Positions 16,592 through 25,946 are shown, counted from the stretch's first letter. The stretch is DNA of 64,000 nucleotides from Proteus terrae subsp. cibarius (GCF_011045835.1 NZ_CP047349.1:1240001-1304000); one strand, 5' to 3'. A program made the numbers and translations. Notes: generated by a model not told the origin, from the sequence alone.

Positions 16592-17641
16592 ATGATAGTT
16601 TCTAAACAGCAGTTACATCAATTAATAAAAAATAAATTACATCATGCAGGATTAAGTGAGTCTCATGCGGATACGGTGGCTGATGTCTTAGTCCATGCTG
16701 ATGCCAAAGGTATTCATTCTCATGGTGCAGTACGTGTAGAGTATTATGCAGAGCGGATAAGTAAGGGGGGTACGAATAAGCGTCCTGATTTTACTTATAC
16801 TGAAACGGGACCTTGTAGCGCTGTATTTGATGGTGATAATGGTGCAGGGCATGTTGCAGCGAAAGATGCAATGGAACGTGCTATCAAAATGGCACAAGAC
16901 AAGGGCGTTGCTGTTGTTGGTGTAAGACGAATTGGTCATAGTGGAGCACTGTCTTACTTTGTTGAACAAGCATCAAAAGCGGGTATGGTAGGTATTTCGT
17001 TGTGCCAATCTGATCCAATGGTTGTTCCTTTTGGTGGCTCAGAAGTTTATTACGGCACTAATCCTATCGCTTTTTCGGCTCCTGGAGTAGGCGATAAACA
17101 TATTACATTTGATATGGCAACAACCGTGCAGGCATGGGGTAAAGTGTTAGATGCGCGTTCACGCCATATCGATATTCCCGATACTTGGGCTGTTGATGAA
17201 AGTGGTAAATCTACAACCGATCCCTTTGCAGTAAAAGGGTTATTGCCTATTGCAGGCCCTAAAGGCTATGGCTTAATGATGATGGTTGATGTGTTGTCTG
17301 GTGTTTTACTTGGGCTTCCTTTTGGTAAACATGTCAGTTCGATGTATCACGATTTAACACAAGGGCGAGAATTGGGTCAATTGCATATTGTGATTAATCC
17401 CGCTTTCTTTACTGATGCTACTCTATTTAGAGAACATATCTCACAGGTTATGGGCGAATTAAATGCAATTAAACCTGCACCGAATGTAGATAAAGTTCTC
17501 TATCCTGGTGAGAATAGTCAAATAGAAGAGCAAAGAAGCGAGAAAGAAGGCATTGAAATTGTTGATGAAATTTATAATTATTTAATATCTGATATGCTTT
17601 ATAACAAATCCTATAACAATAAAGACCCATTTGCGGGTTAA
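16592..17641 (+). CDS. allD: Ureidoglycolate dehydrogenase-type oxidoreductase (AllD-like)
   Basis: This is an NAD(P)-dependent oxidoreductase of the malate/L-lactate/ureidoglycolate dehydrogenase (LDH2) family. It aligns end to end with E. coli AllD, which oxidises ureidoglycolate to oxalurate in anaerobic allantoin use. Starting at the ATG at 16592 (MIVSKQQLHQL) gives 349 residues, the same as E. coli; an upstream in-frame start at 16502 would add 30 unmatched residues. Conserved blocks are DAKGIHSHGAVRVEYYAERI, GHSGALSYFV, YYGTNPIAF, FDMATT and GPKGYGLMMM. No other allantoin gene is nearby, so the physiological substrate is less certain than the family. Confidence 0.9.
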   Translation: MIVSKQQLHQLIKNKLHHAGLSESHADTVADVLVHADAKGIHSHGAVRVEYYAERISKGGTNKRPDFTYTETGPCSAVFDGDNGAGHVAAKDAMERAIKMAQDKGVAVVGVRRIGHSGALSYFVEQASKAGMVGISLCQSDPMVVPFGGSEVYYGTNPIAFSAPGVGDKHITFDMATTVQAWGKVLDARSRHIDIPDTWAVDESGKSTTDPFAVKGLLPIAGPKGYGLMMMVDVLSGVLLGLPFGKHVSSMYHDLTQGRELGQLHIVINPAFFTDATLFREHISQVMGELNAIKPAPNVDKVLYPGENSQIEEQRSEKEGIEIVDEIYNYLISDMLYNKSYNNKDPFAG

Positions 17642-17662
17642 TATAACGCCTCTATTCACGAT

Positions 17663-17703
17663 AAAAAAGAACAGGAGAGGGTGATATCAACTGTTCTTTT
17701 TTT
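17663..17703 (+). terminator. Terminator of the allD-like gene
   Basis: The 12-bp stem AAAAAAGAACAG (17663-17674) / CTGTTCTTTTTT (17691-17702) ends in a T run 21 bases after the stop. The gene is therefore probably transcribed separately from the large pentapeptide-repeat gene that follows. Confidence 0.8.
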
Positions 17704-17865
17704 AAATTTATAATTCATCAGCCATTATTTTAGTTGGTTATTTTATTATAGTAAGTAAATTAAATTTAGTTAATTATAAAAATAATGAATTATAGTTTTT
17801 TAATTATATAGTAATTAAAAGAAGTATATATCTTTATTGATTCATGGTTTAAATTGGTGGTAATT

Positions 17866-19986
17866 ATGAATGATTTATTTACGTATCTCAAAGTTAAAAT
17901 CACACAAAATGCCGTTTTATCTGTTGAACTCGCAGAAAAGAGTCCATCTATCCGTAATTTTAGTCTTGCTGATAAAATATTAACCATAAAATTAACAAAT
18001 GAGGAATTAAAATTACAGAAGAATTCTAAAGATATCTCTTTTATTCAAGAAAAAATTGAAAACTATGAGTCATTATTTTTAAAATTAAATGAAGTTAAGA
18101 GAAGATATGCCTATAAAGATAAATGTATAATTGAATTAAAGAAATCATTGGTAATGAATCAAATAGAAAAAAAACAAAAAGAAAAGATCATAGAGGATTA
18201 TAAAAATAGAGGAGTAAGTTATAATTTTATGAATAAAGATATCAATAATTTTATAAATGAAAATTTAGTGGATTTTTTATTTGTAAATAACAAGGTTCAT
18301 AATGGTTATTTTCATAAGTGTGATATTAATGATGGTATTATTAGTGGTCTAGATGTATATAATTCAAAATTTTATAACTGTAATATAAGTAAATTTACAT
18401 TCAAAGATTGTAATTTAATTAAATCTGATTTTTATTCTTCAACAATAAATAATTCAACGTTTAATCATTGTGATTTAACTAACGCTAATTTAGAATGTGA
18501 AAATATAGAGAATGTGAGTTTTATAGATAGTAATTTAAGTGGTGCTAAAATTAAGGTGAAAACTGCTAACTTTGAAAATGCAAAACTTGATAATGCAAGC
18601 ATAGAATTTGATATGAGTTTTTTAAATTCAATAAAAAATAAAAATTCTCTATTTGAAACCATTAGTTCTCTATTTAAAACTATTAGCTCTATAGATGAAA
18701 AATATACTGAAATAAAAACATCATTAATGAAAGATTTACTTTTAAAAATTAATCATATTATTTCAAATAATTATAATAATGTAGGGATCTCACTAAGCTT
18801 AATATTAGATAATATTTTTTCTAATAAATACTTTTGCAAAGATGATGTTATTAAAAAATTTATTACTGAAATTTTATATACCTCTTATTTTAACAATGAG
18901 TATAGCAATTATATTGATAAACTATCCCCAGATTTCTTATCTTTTTATTTAGATATAATTGATAATAATGAACTAATAAGCTTTATGTTAAATAAAAATC
19001 ATCACTTCATTAAGTTAATGGTATTATCACTTTATCATGAAAATACAAGTATTAAAGATAGAGCAAGAGAATTGTATATAAAATATCTTAATCTTGAAGA
19101 GATCCAACCTTTTACAAAAACAATTTTTTTTGGTTGTGGTGATAAAGCGGTTGATTGGGGTGATAAAAGTAATTACAATTATATCTTAATAGGTAGTAAT
19201 AAAAAGATCATTATTGATCACGAGAATATAGTTAATATGTTATTCAATAATAATCTGGAGAATAATTCGAGTTGGAATAAGTTTTATCTTTATATAGAAG
19301 ATAAATTACAGATATATAGTAAAATTAATTATAAAGAGCTGTTTAGCTATCTAGAGTTGTTCCCTAGATATGGGATCCAAAGTGTACCTAATTTTCTTAT
19401 TTTTGAAGATAGTTATAAAAAAATAATCAATCAAATCGAATCTAACAAATGGTTATCATTAATTAAATCAAGTAAATTTTATTATCAATTTCATTACGCA
19501 TTAATAGGTATACCCCCTTCATCTAATGCAAAGCTCATTGATTTCGAAAGACAAAAAGATCTAGCTGAAATATTTATGCCATTTTTAAGCATTTCAGATA
19601 ATGAGATTAAAAAAAACTCTCTAAATATTGAACATTATCAAAAGCTTTGTGAAGTTTTTAATATTACTTCGGCAGATAATAAACTGAAGTCTCAGTATTT
19701 ATTAAGCCTTTCTATTTTAATTATTAAGTACTCATCAGAATCTGTATTTGGCATGGAATTAAATTCACCTGAAATATTAAGAAGGTATGCTTATGCTTTA
19801 ATGAATAAGGCCAACGAGTTAAACCCAAAGTTAATGGGAGGGAATTTTGATAAATGGGGTAATAAACTATTAGGAATAAATAAAGCGTTTCAATGTACTG
19901 ATATGCTTTTTTCAGTGATGAGTGATTATGGAAAAGAACACTTCAAAAATATATTTTATAAAATCTTACCGTTACATTGGAGATAA
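17866..19986 (+). CDS. Pentapeptide-repeat protein, probable SopA/NleL-like HECT-type E3 ubiquitin ligase
   Basis: The predicted product is 706 residues from the ATG at 17866, which follows GGTGGTAATT; a start at 17854 would give 710. Residues about 40-115 are charged and helix-prone. Residues about 136-250 are pentapeptide repeats of A(D/N)LXX type, for example SKFYNCNISKFTFKDCNLIK. About 450 residues without repeats follow. The C-terminal end has NSPEILRRYAYALMNKA and AFQCTDML, and the protein ends LPLHWR. The cysteine (codon 19894-19896; residue 677 of 706) is the 30th residue from the end, exactly where Salmonella SopA and EHEC NleL (782 residues) have catalytic Cys753. Pentapeptide helix, central domain and HECT-like lobe occur in the same order in those effectors. 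Ligase activity and secretion are inferred. Base composition is far more AT-rich than the flanking housekeeping genes, suggesting acquisition. Confidence 0.78.
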   Translation: MNDLFTYLKVKITQNAVLSVELAEKSPSIRNFSLADKILTIKLTNEELKLQKNSKDISFIQEKIENYESLFLKLNEVKRRYAYKDKCIIELKKSLVMNQIEKKQKEKIIEDYKNRGVSYNFMNKDINNFINENLVDFLFVNNKVHNGYFHKCDINDGIISGLDVYNSKFYNCNISKFTFKDCNLIKSDFYSSTINNSTFNHCDLTNANLECENIENVSFIDSNLSGAKIKVKTANFENAKLDNASIEFDMSFLNSIKNKNSLFETISSLFKTISSIDEKYTEIKTSLMKDLLLKINHIISNNYNNVGISLSLILDNIFSNKYFCKDDVIKKFITEILYTSYFNNEYSNYIDKLSPDFLSFYLDIIDNNELISFMLNKNHHFIKLMVLSLYHENTSIKDRARELYIKYLNLEEIQPFTKTIFFGCGDKAVDWGDKSNYNYILIGSNKKIIIDHENIVNMLFNNNLENNSSWNKFYLYIEDKLQIYSKINYKELFSYLELFPRYGIQSVPNFLIFEDSYKKIINQIESNKWLSLIKSSKFYYQFHYALIGIPPSSNAKLIDFERQKDLAEIFMPFLSISDNEIKKNSLNIEHYQKLCEVFNITSADNKLKSQYLLSLSILIIKYSSESVFGMELNSPEILRRYAYALMNKANELNPKLMGGNFDKWGNKLLGINKAFQCTDMLFSVMSDYGKEHFKNIFYKILPLHWR

Positions 19987-20012
19987 TGATTCTTTAAAAT
20001 AAAGGAAATAAT

Positions 20013-20046
20013 GCACTCCAAAGTTATTTATCAACTGTTGGAGTGC
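20013..20046 (+). terminator. Hairpin after the SopA-like gene
   Basis: A perfect 9-bp stem, GCACTCCAA (20013-20021) / TTGGAGTGC (20038-20046), lies 27 bases after the stop. The run after it is AGGCTAAAAAA rather than T, so on the plus strand it is a weak terminator at best. Confidence 0.4.
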
Positions 20047-20051
20047 AGGCT

Positions 20052-20096
20052 AAAAAACGTTAATCTTCGTTTTAATGAATTAAATCGAAGATTAAC
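20052..20096 (-). terminator. Terminator overlapping the stop of the BPSS1780-type gene
   Basis: A perfect 11-bp stem is formed by GTTAATCTTCG (20059-20069) and CGAAGATTAAC (20086-20096). On the minus strand it is followed by GTTTTTTA. Its promoter-proximal arm includes the stop codon (20092-20094), so the hairpin begins inside the coding sequence. Confidence 0.8.
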
Positions 20097-20997
20097 TTAC
20101 TAATTTACCAATATTTGATTCAGCGGTTTTATTAAGAGAAATTGTTCCATTTCCACCATTTCCACCATTTCCACCAATTCCACCATTATTTCCTTGGCTA
20201 CTTACATTATGGTGATAAAAAATATCACGATAAGAACCATACATTGCAGTGTAAGAAAGAGGAACAGTGATTAATAGCCCTAAACCAAATGGAATAACAC
20301 TAATAGCGATAATAAAGAACAGTAAAATAAAGAAGAAGAACCCACCCGCTAAATTTATTTTTACGGCTGAAAGGCTTGCTTTAACCGCAGGGAATGCTTT
20401 ATAGCCGTTGACTAATACAAGAGCCGGGACAAACCAATAGGCGGCTGTACTCAATGTGCCAAAAATAGCAATAATAACAAAAAATAATATAAATCCAGAT
20501 GAGTTATCCATCAACATTTCAACAATAATCTCTTCAGGATAATCGCTATTGATAGCATAAAAAACATCCATCATGGCGGCACTGCTGACGATAAATGCAA
20601 GAATAAAGCCTACAAGTAAAATGAGAAAACTAATACCGTAAGCCCCCATCAAACTAAGATAACGTTTGTTATAGAAACCAACAAATAAGGAATCAACATC
20701 AATACGTTGAGTTTCATACTGTTGGTGAGCAATTGCGACGACACCAGCAGCTAATACAGTAGTAACAAAAGGTGAGATAATTGGACCAATTAGCGGAATA
20801 AATCCAAGAATGGTCGATATAATAAGGCTAACAATAAAGTAGATAATAATAACGCCTATCCACATCCAAAAACGTTCTTTTATTAAATCCCATCCCAGTC
20901 CTAGCCAGCGAACACCACCTGAGGCACCTCGAGCTTGAGGAATAGGCGTGAATACCTCTTGTGGCTCTGTTAGCGATGAATTGTTGTCTTGTTCCAT
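20092..20997 (-). CDS. BPSS1780-type integral membrane protein with glycine/asparagine tail
   Basis: This multi-pass membrane protein of unknown function resembles the BPSS1780 membrane-protein family. I start it at 20997 (MEQDNNSSLTEP), preceded by AGGTACAGGAA, giving 301 residues; an ORF start at 21075 adds 26 unlikely residues. After a hydrophilic N-terminus ending GASGGVRWLGLGWDLIKERF there are about six hydrophobic segments (for example WIGVIIIYFIVSLIISTILG). A short C-terminal tail contains GGIGGNGGNGGNG, encoded by four tandem 9-bp units. It is convergent with the SopA-like gene. No enzyme motif was seen. Confidence 0.82.
   Translation of the reverse strand: MEQDNNSSLTEPQEVFTPIPQARGASGGVRWLGLGWDLIKERFWMWIGVIIIYFIVSLIISTILGFIPLIGPIISPFVTTVLAAGVVAIAHQQYETQRIDVDSLFVGFYNKRYLSLMGAYGISFLILLVGFILAFIVSSAAMMDVFYAINSDYPEEIIVEMLMDNSSGFILFFVIIAIFGTLSTAAYWFVPALVLVNGYKAFPAVKASLSAVKINLAGGFFFFILLFFIIAISVIPFGLGLLITVPLSYTAMYGSYRDIFYHHNVSSQGNNGGIGGNGGNGGNGTISLNKTAESNIGKLVS
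20151..20186 (-). repeat. 9-bp tandem repeat encoding GGN units
   Basis: Four consecutive 9-bp units (TTCCACCAT, TTCCACCAT, TTCCACCAA, TTCCACCAT on the plus strand) encode the Gly-Gly-Asn tail of the minus-strand membrane protein. Unit gain or loss would preserve the frame. Confidence 0.9.
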
Positions 20998-21352
20998 TTC
21001 CTGTACCTTAATCCCGATATCTTTGTTTATAAATATAAGCCCTCTATAATATCTTTTTGTTTTGTTATTAATCAACTGTATTAAAGCTAATATAGGTTAA
21101 GGATAATCTTATAAAGGCGATTTAGGTTTGTTGATATATTTCATCTTTAACAATAAAAAATAGCGCAAAAATCATTAATCTCATGAAAGGTACATTATTT
21201 TTAGAAATTCTTTTTAAGAATAAGATACATAAAATGAAAAGAACAAAGTGAAATGAAAATAGAACTTTCTTGTATCAATATAGTTTTACTCTATAAATAA
21301 AAAAGCAGTGCTTAAAAACACTGCTTCTTAAATTAATTTCAAATAGAAAAAC
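20998..21352. other. Intergenic region between pflA and the BPSS1780-type gene
   Basis: This AT-rich gap contains the pflA terminator at its right end and the promoter region of the membrane-protein gene at its left. No other gene was recognised. Confidence 0.45.
21298..21326 (-). terminator. Terminator of pflA
   Basis: The stem AAGCAGTG (21303-21310) / CACTGCTT (21319-21326) is followed on the minus strand by a T-rich run (complement of AAATAAAAAA). It lies 26 bases after the pflA stop. Confidence 0.8.
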
Positions 21353-22093
21353 TTAATACATGACTTTATGGCCGTAAGACTCAAGAATTGATTTTACATT
21401 TTCCATCGTCTCTTTTGACGGTGGATGAATACCATCGAGTTTGTATTCTTCTCCTAAAGCTACCCATTTATGTTTGCCGAGTTCGTGGTAAGGAAGAAGT
21501 TCTACTTTCTCGATATTTTTCATATCTTTAATAAACTCGCCTAAACGATGAGCAGAATCATCATCATCAGACCAACCAGGCACAACCACATAACGAACCC
21601 ATGTTTTTTGGCCTCGTTTTGCTAAATAACGTGCGAATTCAAGTGTACGCTGGTTTGATACACCAACCAGTTTCTGATGGATCTCATCATTGACTTGTTT
21701 TAGGTCGAGCATCACTAAGTCGGTGGCATCCATTAATTCATCAATAACAGGGTCATAACGACGAACAAAGCCGTTAGTATCTAAACAGGTATGGATATTT
21801 TCTTTCTGGCAAGCACGGAACCAATCACGTACAAACTCTGCTTGCAAAATTGCTTCGCCGCCTGAAGCAGTAACACCGCCGCCAGAAGCATTCATAAAAT
21901 GACGATAGGTAACCGCCTCTTTCATTAGTTCATCAACTGTGACGATTTGCCCACCATGAGTATCCCATGTGTCACGGTTGTGACAATAGAGGCATCTCAT
22001 TAGGCATCCTTGAAAGAAAACAATGAAACGTATTCCGGGACCGTCAACAGTACCGCAGGATTCAAATGAGTGGATACGACCAAGTACGGACAT
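21353..22093 (-). CDS. pflA: Pyruvate formate-lyase activating enzyme
   Basis: PflA is a radical SAM enzyme that installs the glycyl radical on PflB under anaerobic conditions. The 246-residue protein (same as E. coli) has the cluster motif CLMRCLYC (CX3CX2C, near residues 30-37) binding a 4Fe-4S cluster, followed by [13 protein letters not shown] and LDLKQVNDE. It lies downstream of pflB across a 108-bp gap containing a hairpin terminator, so it is probably expressed at a lower level than pflB, partly by read-through. Confidence 0.97.
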   Translation of the reverse strand: MSVLGRIHSFESCGTVDGPGIRFIVFFQGCLMRCLYCHNRDTWDTHGGQIVTVDELMKEAVTYRHFMNASGGGVTASGGEAILQAEFVRDWFRACQKENIHTCLDTNGFVRRYDPVIDELMDATDLVMLDLKQVNDEIHQKLVGVSNQRTLEFARYLAKRGQKTWVRYVVVPGWSDDDDSAHRLGEFIKDMKNIEKVELLPYHELGKHKWVALGEEYKLDGIHPPSKETMENVKSILESYGHKVMY

Positions 22094-22120
22094 AACAGGG
22101 TTACTCCAAAACTGTCTAAT

Positions 22121-22146
22121 AAAAAGGCCCCGAAGTAGGGGCCTTT
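22121..22146 (-). terminator. Intercistronic terminator between pflB and pflA
   Basis: The GC-rich stem AAAGGCCCC (22123-22131) / GGGGCCTTT (22138-22146) is followed on the minus strand by TTTTT. It lies between the pflB stop and the pflA start and should attenuate read-through into pflA. Confidence 0.8.
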
Positions 22147-22201
22147 ATTCTAAGCGATTTTATCTACTTTCTCAGTAAATAAATGCATATAGTTATCTTA
22201 A

Positions 22202-24484
22202 TTACATTGTTTGTGTAAATGTACGGGTGATAACGTCTTGCTGTTGCTCTTTAGTCAGTGAGTTAAAGCGAACTGCATAACCAGAAACACGGATAGTTAA
22301 CTGAGGATATTTCTCAGGATCTTCCATTGCTTCTAACAGCATTTCACGGTTCATCACGTTGACGTTCAGGTGTTGACCACCTTCGATGCCTGCTTCATGG
22401 TGGAAGTAACCATCCATCAGACCAGCAAGATTCGCTTTACGAACATCATCATCTTTACCTAATGCATTAGGTACGATTGAGAAGGTGTAAGAAATACCAT
22501 CTTTTGCATAAGCAAATGGCAGTTTCGCAACAGAAGTCAGAGAAGCTACTGCACCTTTTTGGTCACGACCGTGCATTGGGTTAGCACCTGGTCCGAATGG
22601 TGCGCCTGCACGACGACCGTCTGGAGTGTTACCTGTTTTCTTACCGTAAACAACGTTTGAAGTAATAGTCAGGATTGACTGTGTAGGTACCGCATTACGG
22701 TATGTACGCAGTTTCTGAATTTTCTTCATGAAACGTTCAACTAAGTCACAAGCGATGTCATCTACACGAGAATCGTTGTTACCGAATTGTGGGTATTCGC
22801 CGTCAATTTTGAAGTCAATCGCTAAGCCGTTTTCATCACGGATTGGAGAAACTTTTGCATATTTGATTGCAGACAGTGAGTCAGCAGCAACAGACAGACC
22901 TGCGATACCACATGCCATTGTACGATATACATCACGGTCATGAAGTGCCATCAGAGCTGCTTCATAGCTGTATTTATCGTGCATATAGTGGATAACGTTC
23001 AGCGCAGTGACGTACTGAGTTGCTAACCAATCCATAAAGTGATCCATTTGGTTCATCACGGTATCGAAGTTTAATACTTCATCCATGATTGGCGCATGTT
23101 TTGGACCTACTTGGATTTTCAGTTTTTCGTCAACACCACCATTGATGGTATACAGTAAGGTTTTCGCTAAGTTTGCACGAGCACCGAAGAACTGCATTTG
23201 TTTACCAACAACCATTGGGCTAACACAACATGCGATTGCATAGTCATCGCTGTCGAAGTCAGGACGCATTAAGTCATCATTTTCGTACTGGATTGAAGAA
23301 GTATCGATTGAGACTTTCGCTGCGTATTTTTTAAAGTTGATAGGCAGTTGTTCTGACCACAGGATGGTCATGTTTGGTTCTGGTGATGGACCCATTGTGT
23401 ACAGGGTATTTAAGAAACGGAAAGTATTCTTAGTTACCAGAGTACGGCCATCTAAACCCATACCTGCTAAAGATTCTGTTGCCCAGATTGGGTCACCAGA
23501 GAACAGCTCATCATATTCAGGAGTACGTAAGAAACGAACCATACGTAATTTCATGACTAAGTGGTCAATTAATTCCTGAGCTTGTTCTTCTGTCAGTAAA
23601 CCTGCATCAATATCACGTTGGATGTAGATATCTAAGAAAGTAGATACACGACCAAATGACATTGCAGCACCGTTTTGAGATTTAACGGCGGCTAAGTAAC
23701 CGAAGTAAGTCCATTGTACTGCTTCTTTAGCGTTTTGAGCTGGACGAGAAATATCGTAACCGTATTTCGCAGCCATTTCTTGGATTTGACCTAAAGCAGC
23801 GTGCTGCTCTGCGATTTCTTCACGCAGTTGGATAGTCATTTCCAGATCTTCGCCTTTTTCCATTCTTTCTTGTAAAGAGGTGAATTGGGCAAATTTATCT
23901 TTACGCAGGAACTCAATACCGTACAGTGCTACACGACGGTAATCACCGATGATACGGCCACGACCATATGCATCTGGTAAACCTGTTAAAATACCAGATT
24001 TACGGCATTTTAAGATGTCTGGAGTATAAACATCGAAAACGCCTTGGTTGTGAGTTTTACGGTAATCAGTAAAGATTTTTTTCAGTTCTGGATCCAGCTC
24101 ACGGTTGTAAGCATGGCAAGAACTTTCAACCATACGGATACCACCGAATGGGATGATCGCACGTTTCAGAGGTGCATCAGTCTGTAAACCTACGATTTGT
24201 TCTAAATCTTTAGTGATGTAACCCGCATCGTGAGATGTGATAGTTGAAGCAACAGAAGTATCAAAATCAACCGGCGCATGCGTGCGGTTTTCGATTTTGA
24301 TGCCTTCCATAACTTGTTCCCAAAGTGTATCAGTTGCTTTAGTGGAACCTGCTAGGAAAGATTCGTCGCCTTCATATGGAGTGTAGTTTTTTTGAATAAA
24401 GTCACGAACGTTAACACCGTTCTGCCATTCACCTTCAGAAAAACCTTTCCATGCTTCAGCAAATTTTTCATTTAAATCAGACAT
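22202..24484 (-). CDS. pflB: Formate C-acetyltransferase (pyruvate formate-lyase)
   Basis: PflB converts pyruvate and CoA to acetyl-CoA and formate in anaerobic growth. The 760-residue protein matches the E. coli length. It has the adjacent catalytic cysteines in IACCVSPMV (about residue 419-420) and the C-terminal glycyl-radical loop RVSGYAVRF, with the radical glycine at residue 735. It is oxygen-sensitive once activated. It lies between focA (upstream, 54 bp) and pflA, in the standard focA-pflB-pflA arrangement. Confidence 0.98.
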   Translation of the reverse strand: MSDLNEKFAEAWKGFSEGEWQNGVNVRDFIQKNYTPYEGDESFLAGSTKATDTLWEQVMEGIKIENRTHAPVDFDTSVASTITSHDAGYITKDLEQIVGLQTDAPLKRAIIPFGGIRMVESSCHAYNRELDPELKKIFTDYRKTHNQGVFDVYTPDILKCRKSGILTGLPDAYGRGRIIGDYRRVALYGIEFLRKDKFAQFTSLQERMEKGEDLEMTIQLREEIAEQHAALGQIQEMAAKYGYDISRPAQNAKEAVQWTYFGYLAAVKSQNGAAMSFGRVSTFLDIYIQRDIDAGLLTEEQAQELIDHLVMKLRMVRFLRTPEYDELFSGDPIWATESLAGMGLDGRTLVTKNTFRFLNTLYTMGPSPEPNMTILWSEQLPINFKKYAAKVSIDTSSIQYENDDLMRPDFDSDDYAIACCVSPMVVGKQMQFFGARANLAKTLLYTINGGVDEKLKIQVGPKHAPIMDEVLNFDTVMNQMDHFMDWLATQYVTALNVIHYMHDKYSYEAALMALHDRDVYRTMACGIAGLSVAADSLSAIKYAKVSPIRDENGLAIDFKIDGEYPQFGNNDSRVDDIACDLVERFMKKIQKLRTYRNAVPTQSILTITSNVVYGKKTGNTPDGRRAGAPFGPGANPMHGRDQKGAVASLTSVAKLPFAYAKDGISYTFSIVPNALGKDDDVRKANLAGLMDGYFHHEAGIEGGQHLNVNVMNREMLLEAMEDPEKYPQLTIRVSGYAVRFNSLTKEQQQDVITRTFTQTM

Positions 24485-24538
24485 GATACTTCTACCTTTT
24501 TACAATGGAACTTAAGAAATCAGTCATACCTGCACGGA

Positions 24539-25393
24539 TTAATGTTTGTCACCGCGCAGATGCATTAACCAGTATACCAGACCGACTAGGACTGCTCCGC
24601 CAATAATGTTACCGATAGTGACAGGTAATAAATTATTAGAGAGAAAATTTGATACAGTTAAATTTGAAAATTGTTCGGATGATGCACCTACTTTAGTCCA
24701 GAATTCTGCTGGTGCAAAATTCTTAATAACAATACCTAAAGGAATAAGAAACATGTTAGCGATACTGTGCTCAAAACCACTAGCAACGAACATACCGATA
24801 GGTAAAATCAGTGCAAAAAGCTTATCAATCAGCGTACGGCCTGCATAGCTCATCCATACTGCAAGACAAACCATTAAGTTAGCTAGAATACCTAAACAAA
24901 CTGCTTCAATAAACGTGTGCTCTAGTTTATGTTGCGCAGTTTGTAAAACATTCAACCCCCAAAGCCCATTTGCTGCCATATGTTGACCAGCAAACCACAT
25001 TAAGGCGACAAAAAAGAGTGCGCCAACAAAGTTGCCAAGATAGACATTTATCCAGTTAGCAAACATTTTGCCCCAAGATATACGTCCGGTTGCTTTAGGT
25101 ATAATAGTAAGAACAGTTGAGGTGAATAAGTCCGCGCCACAAACGACAACGAGCATTAACCCCAGAGAGAAGCAGATCCCACCGACTAATTTAGCCAGCC
25201 CAAAAGGAACAGATGCGGTACCTGTAGTAGCAGTAATATAAAAAACAAAAGCAATTGATATAAACATTCCCGCAGTAAATGCAGATAAGTAAGTCATTGG
25301 GATCTGTTTATTTGCTTTATAACAACATGCGTCATCGGCAACTTTTGCCATATCAGCAGGTGATAATAAATTAAAAGGGCTGTCAGCTTTCAT
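24539..25393 (-). CDS. focA: Formate channel FocA
   Basis: FocA is a pentameric inner-membrane channel of the FNT family that moves formate out of and into the cell. The 284 residues (E. coli 285) form six transmembrane helices. It keeps FNT-family blocks such as GICFSLGLMLVVVCGADLFT and the gating-site histidine in GFEHSIANMF. It is first in the focA-pflB-pflA operon; an FNR-like box lies about 75 bp upstream. Confidence 0.97.
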   Translation of the reverse strand: MKADSPFNLLSPADMAKVADDACCYKANKQIPMTYLSAFTAGMFISIAFVFYITATTGTASVPFGLAKLVGGICFSLGLMLVVVCGADLFTSTVLTIIPKATGRISWGKMFANWINVYLGNFVGALFFVALMWFAGQHMAANGLWGLNVLQTAQHKLEHTFIEAVCLGILANLMVCLAVWMSYAGRTLIDKLFALILPIGMFVASGFEHSIANMFLIPLGIVIKNFAPAEFWTKVGASSEQFSNLTVSNFLSNNLLPVTIGNIIGGAVLVGLVYWLMHLRGDKH

Positions 25394-25464
25394 ACTAACA
25401 CTCTCTTATATGTTGGAATAATTATAGCACGCAATAATAGTAGCAAAGGGGCTTACTTCTAAAA

Positions 25465-25478
25465 TTGATATGGATCAT
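25465..25478 (-). promoter_or_regulatory. Probable FNR-binding site upstream of focA-pflB
   Basis: TTGATATGGATCAT matches the FNR consensus TTGAT-N4-ATCAA at nine of ten specified positions. It lies about 72-85 bp before the focA ATG, a suitable place to activate the operon anaerobically, as known for pfl in E. coli. Confidence 0.65.
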
Positions 25479-25893
25479 GGTCGCTCATTAGAATCCTGTT
25501 TTTAGTGCGTAAAAACCCGCTATTTTAGCTATAACTATTTGATTAATAAAATAAAAAAATTTTTTAAAAATTATCAAAAAATTTTAGACTAGCTGGATAA
25601 ATAAAGTAAAAAGTAAATATAAAGTATTATTTAAACCCCGTATGTTAAGAATTAAAAATCAAATTTAACGCCTTATTTACTTTTGTCATAAATATAAACA
25701 TTACTTTATTTGTGGTTAATCTTTATTGATTACTCCAGACATATATCCATTATAAAAATAAGGTTTTTAAATTTTTGAGATCTGGTTAAACAAATAGCAA
25801 TTTAAACTGTATTTAAGCTATATTCTTAGTGCAAAAGTTCAATATATATTTATAGTGTCGCATTAAATATCTAAAATCGTCAATTTTGCCATA

Positions 25894-25946
25894 TTTTGAC
25901 AATTTTGTCGGATGGCATATTTGTCAAGTTGACAAAATTGTCAAAA
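25894..25946. repeat. Perfect 16-bp inverted repeat made of TTGACAA/TTGTCAA half-sites
   Basis: TTTTGACAATTTTGTC (25894-25909) and GACAAAATTGTCAAAA (25931-25946) are perfect reverse complements separated by 21 bp. The right arm extended by two bases, TTGACAAAATTGTCAA (25929-25944), is itself nearly palindromic. A second palindrome, TTGTCAAGTTGACAA (25921-25935), overlaps it. The arrangement looks like multiple operators for a dimeric regulator; the regulator is unknown. Confidence 0.7.

Noticed and set aside
18465..18662. Minus-strand ORF inside the SopA-like gene
   Set aside because: It is a shadow of the pentapeptide-repeat region, whose plus-strand translation shows a clear repeat periodicity.
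17866..19986. Reading the pentapeptide protein as a Qnr-type gyrase-protection protein
   Set aside because: Qnr and MfpA proteins are about 180-220 residues and consist almost entirely of pentapeptide repeats; here the repeats cover only about 115 of 706 residues.
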